From CAWBOY01 sp963790585 (GTDB lineage Bacteria; Planctomycetota; Planctomycetia; Gemmatales; Gemmataceae): a stretch of DNA of 64,000 nt. Position numbers and translations under genes: made by a program. The notes below the pieces were generated by a model. The model did no database searches and was not told the origin of the DNA. It saw only the letters and a list, made by a program, of their open reading frames with translations. Below are positions 19,599 through 30,097 of the stretch, in pieces (positions within the stretch are counted from its first letter, which is position 1; each line of letters opens with the position of its first letter). The DNA lies in contig CAWBOY010000001.1 of NCBI GenBank assembly GCA_963790585.1, positions 806,001 to 870,000 of the forward strand, read 5' to 3'.

Positions 19599-20815
19599 GT
19601 GAAATATCTCCTTTTCCTTCTATCGCTCGTCCTCCCGGGATCGGCCCGAGCCGCTGAACCTTTTGAATTGAAAGACGGCGACCGCGTCGTCTTCGTCGGC
19701 AGCACGCTGATCGAGCGCGAGCAGCGCTACGGTTATTGGGAGGCGGCCCTAACACGGCGTTGGCCCGATCGCAACATCACCTTCCGCAACCTCGGCTGGA
19801 GCGGCGACACCGTCTGGGGCGACGCCCGCGCCAGTTTCGACTCGCGCGGAAGGCTTCAAACGACTCAAAGACAGCGTCCTCGCGTTCAAGCCGACGGTGA
19901 TTATCATTGGCTATGGCACGAACGAATCTTTTGAGGGCGAGGCGGGGTTGCCGGCGTTCAAGAAGGGATTGGAGACGTTGCTTGATGCGTTGGCGCCGGC
20001 GAAGGCACGGATTGTGTTGCTGTCGCCCTGCATGCAGGAGAATATGGGGCCACCTATGCGGAAGCCCATAGAACAGAATCGGCTACTCATGCATTATTCT
20101 AATGCGATTGGTGAAATTGCAAAGAAGCGCGGGGCCGTGTTTATCAACCTATACGATCGGCAAGTAGAGCAATCGAAGCGAGCTGCCCCACTACTGTTGA
20201 CCGACAACGGCATTCACCTAACAGATGTGGGATACTACCTTACGGCACAATTTCTAATGGAATTCTTTGAAAGACCCGTTAGTAGTTGGATTGAAATTGA
20301 TGTAAATAGCAAGAAGCTAATATTGAGTAGGGGTACTACGGTCGACAAACTCAAATGCAGCTGCCATGTCAATTTCATTTGAGGCGACTTATGACATCCA
20401 TCCCTCACCCGCATCCGAATCAGCGAGCGAATCACGTGCTGTAGCCTTCACAGGGTTACCACGTGGAGATTACGACCTGTATATAGATGGCATGGCAATC
20501 AGGTCCAGCGGAGAAGGTAGGGGCAAAAAAGCGGGTATTGAGTTTCGTGTTTTCTATTACGAAAATGGTCCCGACTTCGACCAATCCGAGAAACTCCGCC
20601 AAGCCATCATCGCCAAGAATCGCCTCTTTTTCTACCGCTGGCGTCCCGCGAATGAGACGTATCTCTTTGGCTTCCGTAAGCACGAGCAGGGCAAGAACGC
20701 TGCCGAGATGCCGATGTTCGATCCGTTGATCGAAAAGATGGAGGCCGAGATCGCCAAGCTGCGTGTGCCGGTGAAGCATGTTTACGAATTGAAGAAAGTG
20801 GAGGCGAAACCATGA
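19599..20815 (+). CDS. Secreted SGNH/GDSL hydrolase; two frameshifts
   Basis: About 405 residues. It starts at GTG 19599 (GGAG site) with a signal peptide, KYLLFLLSLVLPGSARA. GDRVVFVGSTLIEREQRYGYW is the block I region, with Thr-Leu where active enzymes have Asp-Ser; IIIGYGTNESFEG is block III (Asn); DNGIHLTDVGY gives the catalytic Asp/His block. A C-terminal domain (EFRVFYYENGPDFDQSEKLR, then NRLFFYRWRPANETYLFGFR) is shared by planctomycete members. The frame shifts near 19852 and 20345. The stop overlaps the next gene by 4 bases (ATGA), so the two are co-translated and probably act together in the periplasm. Confidence 0.8.
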
Positions 20816-23800
20816 GCGCAACCTACCGCCGTTTTCTCGCGCTGACGCTCACGCTCGCCTCGATCGGGCTCCTCGCGCTCCAGGCCCAACCACCCATCGA
20901 CAAAGCCAAAGAAGCCGAGACCGATCCGGAGGTCGAGCGCAAATCCTTTGAAGTCGCTCCGGGTTTCGAGGTCAACCTCTATGCCGCCGATCCCCTGCTC
21001 GCCAAGCCGACGCAGATGAACTGGGATGCAAAAGGTCGCCTGTGGGTCGCTTGCGCGGAGAGTTATCCGCAGATCGAGCCGGGCAAGGTGGCGAATGATC
21101 GGATCATCATTCTCGAAGATACCGATGGCAAGGGGCGGGCGAACAAGTCAACGGTGTTCGCCGATGGCCTCCTGATCCCGACCGGCTTGGTGCCCGGCGA
21201 TGGCGGCGTCTACGTGGCCGATAGCACGGAGATGCTCCATCTGTCGAGCAGTAAGGGCACAGACAAGGCGGATCGCCGCCGCGTGATGCTCTCTGGCTTC
21301 GGCACCGAGGACACGCACCACATCATTCACACATTTATGTGGGGCAACGACGGCAACCTGTATTTCAATCAATCGGTCTACATCCATAGCCATATCGAGA
21401 CTCCCTATGGAGTTCGCCGACTCAATGGCAGCGGTATCTGGCAATATCGCCCCGACATGGGCAAGCTGGAGGTCTTCGCGCGCGGCATGTGGAACCCTTG
21501 GGGCTTCCAATTCGATCGCTGGGGCCAATCGTTTGCCACTGATGGGGCTGGCGGCGAAGGGGTCCACTACATATTCCCTGGCTCAGCCTACGTCACCTCC
21601 GTCGGCGTCAGCCGGATCTTGCAGGGTCTCAATCCTGGCCATCCCAAGTATTGCGGCGAGGAGATCCTCAGCGGCACACACTTACCGGAGGAATGGCGCG
21701 GCAACATTCTCACCAACGATTTTCGTGGCCATCGCGTCTGTAGATTTGCGCTAACTCCCGAAGGCTCCGGCTACGTCTCCAAGCAATTGCCAGACCTTAT
21801 AAAGACGAAGCACCCAGCCTTTCGACCGATCGACATCAAGATGGGGCCGGATGGAGCGATCTACATAGCCGATTGGTATAATCCGATCATCCAACATGGC
21901 GAGGTCGACTTCCGCGATCCACGCCGGGACAAGACGCACGGCCGCATCTGGCGCGTCACCGCCAAGGGTCGACCGCTCGTCGATCGGCCCAAACTGGTCG
22001 GTGCCAAGACCGAAGCGCTCGTCGAGAATCTCAGATCGCCCGAAGCCTGGACGCGCCACTTCGCTCGCCGTGTTCTCAAGGAGCGTGGTGCGGAAGTGGT
22101 GCCCGCCCTCGCGGCATGGGTGAAAACACAAGACGCGAAGGTTGCGGAGAATGAGCCAAACCTGCTCGAAGCGCTCTGGACCTATCAAACACTTGATGTC
22201 GTAGAACCGGGCCTGCTCACGACTTTGACTCAGGCCAACGATCCGCGCGTACGCGCGGCGGCGTTGCGGGTCGCCGGCGCCTGGAGTGATCGTCTCCAGA
22301 ATCCGCTCGCGCTGCTTGCTCCGCGTGTAGCCGACGACCATCCGCAAGTGCGCCTGGAGGCCGTGCTGGCTCTCGGGCATATTCACGACGTCCGCGCGGC
22401 CGAGCTAGCGCTCACAGCCCTCGATCGGCCCACCGACAAGTTCCTTGATTACGCCTTGTGGTTCACGGTCCGTGAACTCCAACCCTACTGGATGCCGGCC
22501 TATCAGACGGGCAAGCTCACTTTCGGCGGCGACGCACGGCGGCTTCTCTTTGCCCTCCAGGCCGCAGGGTCCAAGGATGTGGTCAAACCGTTGATTGAGC
22601 TGATCCGCGCGGGCAAGACAGCGCCCGGGAGCGAGGAGTCTATCCTGGCCTTGATCGCCTCTCTAGCGAACGCGGACGAGCTTGGACCGCTATACGATCG
22701 GGCTTTGTCGCTGAAGTCGCCGGAGCTGGAGAGGCTCCGGTTGCTACGCGCCTTGGGAGACGCCGCGCGGCAACGAGGCGTGCGGCCGAATAAGGATCTC
22801 GGCAAAATTGCCGACGCCCTCAAGGACAATAACGATCTGATCCGCATCGCCGCCGCCCGGACGGCGGGACTGTGGGGCGTCGAAGCGATCCGGCCCACAC
22901 TCATCGACTTTGCCAAAGGGGAAGCGACGAGCGCTGATCTACGACTGGCCGCGATCGATGGCCTTGCCTCTCTGGGTGGCAAGCCAAGCATCGAAGCCCT
23001 CAAAAAATTGACCGAGACCGGCAAGCCGGCCGTGCAACGACATGCCTTGGTCGCTCTTGTACCGCTTGATACCGCAGGCGCCGCTCAGTTGACGGTTCCG
23101 ATGTTGTCGAAGCCAAAAGCGGAAGACGCCGCGGATGAGGTTATCAACGCCTTCCTCCAACGCAAGAACGGCCCGGCTCAGCTCACGGCCGCTTTGAAGG
23201 AGGCGAAGTTACCGGCCGATGTGGCCAAGATCGCAATCCGCGCCGTGCGTAGCTCTGGCCTTGAAGGGAAAGACTTGATCGCCGCCCTGACGCAAGCCGG
23301 CGGTCTCACCACAGGCCTACGCAAGCTGACGCCCGAGCAGATGAAGCAAACGATCGCCGACGTCGCCAAGCTCGGCGACCCAGCCCGCGGCGAGGCAATT
23401 TTTCGCCGCAAGGACCAGCTCTGCCTCAGTTGCCACGCCATCGCCGGCGCAGGCGGTCAGGTTGGTCCCGACCTCAGCAGCGTCGGCGCCAGCGCCCAAA
23501 TCGATTACTTGATCGACTCCCTGATCGAGCCAAGCAAAGCGATCAAGGAAGGCTTCCACACGATGCGCGTCGATACCAAGAAAGGCGTGACTATCACCGG
23601 TATCAAGGTGCGCGAGGCTAAAGATGAGCTACTGCTACGCACCGCCGAGGACAAAATACTCGCCATCCCGACCAGGGATATTGACGAGAAAGAAATGCTC
23701 AAACTTTCACTGATGCCCGAAGGATTGACCGACCCGCTAACTCGTGCGGAGCTAATCGACCTGGTTCGTTTTCTCTCCGAGCTGGGCAAGACGCCCGCGT

Positions 23801-24261
23801 ATTCGGTAAGCCGGGCGCGCATGGCGCGGCGGTGGCAGGTTTTGGAGCCCACTCCAGTTGCAGAGCAACTGATCCGGGATAAAGGTCTTGGAGCCGTTGC
23901 CGGAGAAGATACCGCTTTGACATGGAGTTCGGAGTACACCACAGTAGCCGGCGAACTACCGTTAAAGTCCATTTTTTGGCGTCCCGGGTTACGGACTTTC
24001 GATCTGCCCGATTGTATCGCTCGCACGCAAATTGAAGTCTCGACAGGCGGCGAGGTAGCGCTTCGGCTCAATTGGGACATGGGGCTAAGACTCTGGGTTG
24101 ATGGCAAGCCCGCCTACCCAAAGGGGACACTGAATCTGACTCCAGGGATTCACACCCTCACTTTTGAGGTGGATAGAACGGTGCGCAAAAAAGAGTTACA
24201 GTGTGAATTAGAGGACCTGCCCGGGTCCAAGGCCCAGGCGCGGTTTGTGGGTGGGAAGTAG
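20812..24261 (+). CDS. PVC-type membrane-bound dehydrogenase with HEAT repeats and cytochrome c domain
   Basis: 1149 residues. Signal peptide, then a beta-propeller dehydrogenase-like domain (about 40-375; APGFEVNLYAADPLLAKP, FARGMWNPWGFQFDRWG, IADWYNPIIQHGEVDFRD). HEAT-like repeats follow (about 390-830; pairs such as DHPQVRLEAVLALG). A haem-binding domain follows, with the CxxCH site LCLSCHAIAGAGGQVGPDLS at about residues 870-890. The last 130 residues resemble a small beta domain. The architecture is characteristic of Planctomycetes, Verrucomicrobia and relatives. It probably oxidises a sugar-like substrate in the periplasm, but the substrate is unknown. Coupled to the SGNH gene upstream. 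Confidence 0.9.
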   Translation: MSATYRRFLALTLTLASIGLLALQAQPPIDKAKEAETDPEVERKSFEVAPGFEVNLYAADPLLAKPTQMNWDAKGRLWVACAESYPQIEPGKVANDRIIILEDTDGKGRANKSTVFADGLLIPTGLVPGDGGVYVADSTEMLHLSSSKGTDKADRRRVMLSGFGTEDTHHIIHTFMWGNDGNLYFNQSVYIHSHIETPYGVRRLNGSGIWQYRPDMGKLEVFARGMWNPWGFQFDRWGQSFATDGAGGEGVHYIFPGSAYVTSVGVSRILQGLNPGHPKYCGEEILSGTHLPEEWRGNILTNDFRGHRVCRFALTPEGSGYVSKQLPDLIKTKHPAFRPIDIKMGPDGAIYIADWYNPIIQHGEVDFRDPRRDKTHGRIWRVTAKGRPLVDRPKLVGAKTEALVENLRSPEAWTRHFARRVLKERGAEVVPALAAWVKTQDAKVAENEPNLLEALWTYQTLDVVEPGLLTTLTQANDPRVRAAALRVAGAWSDRLQNPLALLAPRVADDHPQVRLEAVLALGHIHDVRAAELALTALDRPTDKFLDYALWFTVRELQPYWMPAYQTGKLTFGGDARRLLFALQAAGSKDVVKPLIELIRAGKTAPGSEESILALIASLANADELGPLYDRALSLKSPELERLRLLRALGDAARQRGVRPNKDLGKIADALKDNNDLIRIAAARTAGLWGVEAIRPTLIDFAKGEATSADLRLAAIDGLASLGGKPSIEALKKLTETGKPAVQRHALVALVPLDTAGAAQLTVPMLSKPKAEDAADEVINAFLQRKNGPAQLTAALKEAKLPADVAKIAIRAVRSSGLEGKDLIAALTQAGGLTTGLRKLTPEQMKQTIADVAKLGDPARGEAIFRRKDQLCLSCHAIAGAGGQVGPDLSSVGASAQIDYLIDSLIEPSKAIKEGFHTMRVDTKKGVTITGIKVREAKDELLLRTAEDKILAIPTRDIDEKEMLKLSLMPEGLTDPLTRAELIDLVRFLSELGKTPAYSVSRARMARRWQVLEPTPVAEQLIRDKGLGAVAGEDTALTWSSEYTTVAGELPLKSIFWRPGLRTFDLPDCIARTQIEVSTGGEVALRLNWDMGLRLWVDGKPAYPKGTLNLTPGIHTLTFEVDRTVRKKELQCELEDLPGSKAQARFVGGK

Positions 24262-24278
24262 CCAATCCGTTCTTAATT

Positions 24279-24300
24279 AGCCCCCGGCTTGCCGGGGGTT
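24279..24300 (+). terminator. Hairpin terminator after the PVC dehydrogenase gene
   Basis: AGCCCCCGGCTTGCCGGGGG followed by TT, 18 bases after the stop. One half of the palindromic unit seen at 5875-5936. Confidence 0.65.
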
Positions 24301-24418
24301 CGTTTTTCCGCACGTCGATTGCGACAACACGACACGTTGAGTTCGCTCTTGCCCAAATCCGGAGTCCCGTATCTAATCGCCCTTTTCCACTCACGCACCA
24401 AGACAAGGAGGCTCGGCC

Positions 24419-25183
24419 GTGCGTTGCGCCATCATCATTCCCGCGCGTTTTGGATCTTCGCGGCTGCCGGGCAAGCCTCTGCTGCGTCAGACTGGCAAAT
24501 ACTTAATCCAACATGTCTACGAGCGCGCCTGCCAGGTGCCTGGCATTGCCGCCGTAATTGTCGCCACCGATGATTCGCGCATTCTCGCCGCCGTGCGTCG
24601 CTTCGGCGGCACAGCCGCCCTGACGCGCCGCGACCATCCGAGCGGCACGGATCGCGTGGCGGAAGTCGCGGCCGGCCTGGATGTCGATGTCGTTGTGAAC
24701 GTCCAGGGCGATGAACCGTTGATCGACCCGAGCGCCTTGGAATGTCTAACTGGCTTGATGCGGAAAAACCCGGTCGCCGACATGGCGACGTTGGCGGTCC
24801 CCGTCACGTCCAAGGCAGCCTGGCTCGATCCGAATTGCGTCAAGGTTGTCTGTGATAGCCAAGGTCGAGCGCTCTATTTTAGTCGCAGCCCGATCCCGTA
24901 TGTGCGTGATGGCGAGCCGGCGTTTGACCAGCAGCCCCCCCAGTTTTTGCAACACCTCGGAGTTTACGCCTATCGCCGATCGTTCCTCCTCGAACTCGCC
25001 AAACTGCCGCCAGAGCCGATCGAGCAGCTAGAGAAGCTGGAGCAGCTTCGCGTGCTGGCGCTTGGCCGAACGATACAGGTCGGCATCGTCGGCCACAGTG
25101 GGCGCGGCGTCGACACTTATGACGATTACCTGCGTTTCGTGGCCGCGGACCGCGAGCTCCGCCGCAGCGACCTCGCGGCGTGA
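24419..25183 (+). CDS. kdsB: 3-deoxy-manno-octulosonate cytidylyltransferase
   Basis: 254 residues, normal length. Activates Kdo with CTP to CMP-Kdo for lipid A core synthesis. The nucleotide-binding start IIPARFGSSRLPGKPLL, then VIVATDD, GTAALTRRDHPSGTDRVAEVA, VNVQGDEPLI and HLGVYAYRRSFLLELAKLPP are all typical. The start is GTG with AAGGAGG 7 bases upstream. Its presence supports lipopolysaccharide in the outer membrane of this organism. It stands alone here, without kdsA or waaA. Confidence 0.95.
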   Translation: MRCAIIIPARFGSSRLPGKPLLRQTGKYLIQHVYERACQVPGIAAVIVATDDSRILAAVRRFGGTAALTRRDHPSGTDRVAEVAAGLDVDVVVNVQGDEPLIDPSALECLTGLMRKNPVADMATLAVPVTSKAAWLDPNCVKVVCDSQGRALYFSRSPIPYVRDGEPAFDQQPPQFLQHLGVYAYRRSFLLELAKLPPEPIEQLEKLEQLRVLALGRTIQVGIVGHSGRGVDTYDDYLRFVAADRELRRSDLAA

Positions 25184-25335
25184 AGGATGTACGGCTTTGC
25201 GCAAGCTGGCTTCCGTTGACACGCGCCCGGGCGGTCTCCATACTGGAACAAGACTCCAAAAGACCGGCCGGCCTGTAGATCCTTGTCCCGTTTCCGCGGC
25301 ATGGCCGAGGCTCTCGTCTCCTGCTGGGCCGCTCC

Positions 25336-28300
25336 ATGACGAAGTATTTAGCTCTTCTTTTGCTGCTTTTGCTTTCCCCGCAATCCCGCTCCCAAGATAG
25401 CTCCGCACAACAGGATTTGCAGTTTGTGCAAAGGCTCCGTTCGGAAGGTTACAAGAACCTCGCGGAGGACTATTTGCAACGTCTCGACAAAGTCGGGCCG
25501 CCGGAGATCAAAGCGGAGCTGCCGCTCGAAATGGCCGTCACCCGACTCGAGCGCGCTCAAGAAGAGCCCGACAGTGGCAAACGGACGGCGGGCTATCGCA
25601 AGGCGGCAGCCGACATTCGCGCTTTTCTGACCAGCAATCCGAATCATCCCCGTGCTGACGAGGCGCGACTCTATATCGCACGCGTGAGTGTCCTGCAGGG
25701 CCGATCACAACTAAGCCGAGCGCTTGCCGATCCTGCCGCCGCGCGGATCGTTACGCCGGCGCTGCGCGAAGCCCGCCATACGTTTGAGGCGGCAGGCGAG
25801 GAAATCAAACAGGTCGTCAACGACATTGGCAGGAAGTTAGTGCCTCTGAAAAACCAACAGCCGACAACGCCAGCCGAAAAAGCAGTCAAAAGCCGCCTGG
25901 AGCAAAATGCGTTGAAAGGCACCTACGACCAGGGCCTAAATAGCTATTATCAAGCTCTGACTTATCCTCGTTTTGCCCAGGATAGTTCGGTCATCATCGA
26001 CCGGGGCGAGCGCATCGATCAAGCGATCGAACACTTTAATGCACTGGCTCGCGCCGACGTTCACGATCCGATCTATTGGACGGCCAAGGCCTGGGGAGCG
26101 CGCTGTCTCGCCGACCGCGGCAAACCGAAAGACGCGCGTCAGAAATACGAAGACATTCGCAAGGTCGCCGACAAGGAGCCGGCCGCGGCTGAGGCGAATC
26201 GTCTCGTTCGTTACTTCGACCTGCTTACCGTTCAAGAAAACCCCGACCTGATCAATCCCAAGGGCGCGGCCTTACGCTATCTCGACCGCGAAGCGCGTGA
26301 CTGGCTGGTGCGCTATCCGCGGTTTCTCAAGACTCCCGAGGGCTACGGCATTCGTTATCTGTTGGCAGAGCTTGTGCTCGAAAAGACGGAGAACCCGCGC
26401 GCTGACGACCTGAATCTCGGCGCAATCTGATTCGTGACGTCGAGTTCAGCGAAAATGACTTTACGGATCGCGCCCGCCAGCTCAAATTGCGGCTGTTCAT
26501 CAAACAAGGCGGCTTGAAACGTGACGTCAAGGATCTCAATTCCTTCGACGACTGTTTCGTGCGCGCTCAATACGAAGCCGAACAAATGAGCCTCGCTACC
26601 GACGAAGTCAATCAGGCCCGAGAGCAGCTTCAGTCGTTGACGCGCGGCAAAAGTCCCGCGGAGCAGGAACAGAACAAAGCGATGATCGAAGCCAGCAAGA
26701 AAAAGGTGGATGAGAAAGAGAAGAAAAGGCAAAAAAGCCTTGATGATTTACTGCAGGCATTGGTTCACGGACTGAATACGACCGAAGCCAACGGCAAGAC
26801 CCCGCCCTTCGAGGTCGGCACGGCTAAAGCCATGTTGACCTACTTCTATGTGGACACGAAAAAATATCGCGAGGCCATCGATCTGGGCCGAGTCTTCGCG
26901 GAGCAGAATCCGCAGGCGGCGCAGGCGTCGTTGACGGCCGCCTACGTGCTCGACGCTTATGTGCGCCTGCTCATCGAACAGCAATCGGGTGCCAACGCCA
27001 AGCCCGAGGAGGTCGAGCAGCGGCGGAAAGATGTCTTCGAGTGGGCCAAGCTCATCGAACAGCGCTGGCCCCAGGATGCCGCGGCCGATGTGGCCCGGGA
27101 TCAGCTCGCGCATCGTGCTGAGCCAAAAGAATCTGCTCGAGGCTATCGATCTGATGACCCGCATCGGCGAGAGCTTTCCCGAGTATGGCCGCGTGCAATA
27201 TCAGATTTATGAGGCCGCCAATCAGGCGGACCAACAAGGTCTCAAACGGCCTGGCAACGACGACCCCAAAGCCTGGCAAACGCTGGGACTCGAGGCACTG
27301 CGGCGCATCCCCGACGCGACCGGCGCGCGCCTGGACAATATGTTGGCCAATCACGTTTATCTCCTATCGCGCATCATCCTGGCGCAAGATCATCTGCGCA
27401 ATCGAAAGTTCGACGATGTGGACAACATGGCGCGCGTCGTCCAAGAAAAACTTGGACAGCATCCGCCTTTGCCCTTCAATACCGATTCTGCCCAAGACGA
27501 GCGAGTACGGGAATATCTCAAGAATACGGCCACCGATTTACGGCTGCGCGTGCTCTATTCCAAGGTCGAGCCGCATTTCAAAGCCAAGGCGCACGAAAAA
27601 GTAGCGGCGCTGCTCGATCCCTGGATCAAAGAGGTTAACGACGGCAAATGGCCCGAACTCAAGAGCAGCATGGCTGTCGGCGATCCATTACTCAAGCTGG
27701 CGCTACGTTCGGACCTGCTTACGAATCGATTGCCGGAAGCCCGAGCCGTGATGAAGGCGCTCAAGGAACATGCCGAAGACACCGGAGATAAGACAGCGGA
27801 CACCTTTAAGCTCCTGTCGGGGCTGAGCCGCCAACTGATCGCAGAAGTAAGGCAGAGTAATGATAAAGACAAACTCCAGCGCACCATTGACGGGTTGACC
27901 GGTCTACTCGACGAAGCACAAAAAGAGCTGACCAAAGGAAACGCCGACCTCAGTCCCTCCGTGAAAATCGCGCTGGCCCAGGCTCAATCGGCCATCGACC
28001 AACATGGCAAAGCCTCGGATCTGCTGGTGACGATCAAAGAGCCGAAACCGGACGCGACCGATGATCTCCGTATTTATCGCACGGCTCGCCTCATTCTGGC
28101 CCGTGAGTATCGGATGCTCAAGGAGCTGGCCAAGGCCAAGGCGATCATGGAGGAAATTATCAACGGCAAGATGGGGGCCAAAGGCTGGGGATCCGGCAGC
28201 CTGGAGGTGCGCAAGGAATGGATTGCTCTGCTGGAAGCCCAAGAGGATTGGGCCGAGTCGACGCCCAGGCCAACGCCATTATGCTGCAACTAGCCAAGCA

Positions 28301-28559
28301 GTTGAGCGACCCAAAGCATAAGGAAGAGTATATCGAGTGCAATTATCATCTAATTCTCGGACTCGTGCGTCACGCCCAAAAGAATCTCAAAGCGGATCGC
28401 GCTCGTTATGACAAGAGCATAACCGACGCAGGCAGGAGCCTGGTTCAGATGGAAAAAGAGATGAAAGGCTTGGGCAACTCTGAGTCGACCAAGCGCTTTC
28501 AGGATTTACTCAAAAACGAGTCGGAGCTACGGGCAGCGTATGAGAAACTGAAAAAGTGA
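25336..28559 (+). CDS. Large secreted helical-repeat (TPR-like) protein; three frameshifts
   Basis: About 1074 residues once read through. A signal peptide (LALLLLLLLSPQSRSQ) is followed by helical pairs resembling TPR units throughout (for example YREAIDLGRVFAEQNPQAAQ and LEAIDLMTRIGESFPEYGRVQ), with a lysine-rich coiled coil around residues 440-480 (ASKKKVDEKEKKRQK). The frame shifts near 26425, 27105 and 28262, and the helical pattern carries on across each. Probably a periplasmic scaffold; no enzyme motif seen. It converges with the oxidoreductase gene, 5 bases away. Confidence 0.72.
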
Positions 28560-28564
28560 AGGTT

Positions 28565-29911
28565 TCAAACCGGAAATTGATACGGCTTCCGATACTCGTA
28601 GCGAAGCAGCTTATTCGCCTTGTCGTTGTTGGTGAATCGCTCTTCTTTGCCATCCCATTCCAGGTAACTCTTGGTTTTGTGCGCAATGTTGGCGATCAAT
28701 GCGGCGCTGGTGTCGCGATGGCCGACCTCGATGTCGCAGTTACACGCAGCGCGGCTTTTGACACAGTCGAGAAAATTGCGGGTGTGGTGCGATGTGTCCT
28801 GATCGCCTTCGCTCTTGGCCGGCTCGATGACGGCCTTGCGCACTTTTTCGATAGCCTTTTTCGGATTCCCGATCTACCGGAGTGCGGGCAGGGAATTCAT
28901 TCTGCGTGATAATCTCGGGTACGACCTCCCAGCCACGGCCAGTCAGGTAGAGCGTTCCTTTTGTGCCTCGGAATTCGATCTCCGCTCCACGGTAACCGGT
29001 AGCCGGGGCGGCGGAGGCGTTGAATTGAGAGAACGTGACCAGAGTGTTGCCCGGATACTGCCAGAGCACCTCCAGGGTATCGGGGATCTCGCGGTTGTCG
29101 GCCAGCGTGTATTTGCCGCCCAGCGCGGTGACTGCGAGAGGCGCGTTGTGACCAAGCGCCAATGAATCACGTCGAGATAGTGGATGCCGAAATTGGTAAG
29201 TTGCCCGCCGGAATAGTCATAGAACCAGCGAAAGCGGTAGAAGGTGCGGTTTTTGTTGTAAGGCACTTTCGGCGCTGGCCCGAGCCAGGCGTTCCAATTG
29301 AAATTCTTGGGTGGATCTCCATTGGGCGGGTTGCCGATGCCTTTCGGCGTCTCGTTTTGGATGTGAAACGCGCGGCAAACAGTGACGTGCCCGATGCCGC
29401 CTTTGCGAACGAAGTCGGCCGCGTCACGGCAGTAGGCCGATGAACGACGATGCAGGCCGACCTGCGTGACACGTTTGTTCTTGCGCACCGCCTGGACCAT
29501 CGCTCGCCCTTCGGCCACGCAGAGCGACAACGGCTTCTCGACATACACGTCTTTCCCCGCCTCACACGCTTCAATCATCTGCAACGCATGCCAATGATCC
29601 GGCGTGCATATCACCGCCGCGTCTACCTCTTTGTTGTCGAGCAGCTTGTGATAGTCGTCGTACTTCGTCGGACTGCCGCCCGCCTTTTTCGCGGCGAAAT
29701 CAACATAAGATTGATAAATATCGCACAAGGCGACGGCTTCGCAGTCCTTATGCACACGGAAGGCATCCAATACCTGATCGCCACGATTACCCAGACCGAT
29801 GAAACCAAGCCGAACACGATCGTTGGCTCCATAAACACGCGAAGCCGAAAGCGCGGTTAGCAAGCCCGCAGCGCCGGCTTTGTGAAACTGACGACGATTG
29901 GGATGGGACAT
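28565..29911 (-). CDS. Tat-exported Gfo/Idh/MocA family oxidoreductase; two frameshifts
   Basis: About 448 residues. A twin-arginine leader (NRRQFHKAGAAGLLTALSAS) precedes the Rossmann fold (RLGFIGLGNRGDQVL). The EKPLSLCVAEG motif (about residue 125) carries the family's active-site lysine, followed by the GFO_IDH_MocA C-terminal region (FYRFRWFYDYSGGQLTNFGIHYLDVIHW). Frames shift near 29155 (WRL to GHNAPLAVTALGGKY) and near 28870. Tat export implies folding with NAD(P) in the cytoplasm before transport. Planctomycetes hold many paralogues, probably acting on sugars; the substrate is unknown. Confidence 0.85.
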
Positions 29912-29954
29912 GGGAGATTCTCCGCGAGGGACAAGGGATTGTGGACCTCACACA

Positions 29955-30065
29955 GTTTAGCCGCGAGCCAGTAGGCGAGCGCTGTGGTCTGTTGCGGAAC
30001 GGTCTTCTGACCTCTGTTGTGGAACGGTGAGGAGACCGTTCCACAACAGAGGCTCGCGGCTAAAC
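29955..30065. repeat. Nested inverted repeats
   Basis: Outer arms GTTTAGCCGCGAGCC (29955-29969) and complement (30051-30065); inner arms CTCTGTTGTGGAACGGT (30012-30028) and complement (30035-30051). A near copy of the inner arm lies at 29990. Sits 3' of the gene at 30098-31636, so it may be its terminator. Confidence 0.7.
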
Positions 30066-30097
30066 AATTGCTGATGGCGCTAATCAATCGCGCTCGC

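Noticed and set aside
25028..25335. Gene in the kdsB to helical-repeat protein gap
   Set aside because: Short frames overlap kdsB or lack a ribosome-binding site; the 150-base gap after kdsB shows nothing I can support.
29955..30065. Possible CRISPR array or direct-repeat locus
   Set aside because: Only nested inverted repeats, no regular spacing. No CRISPR array was seen anywhere in the window.
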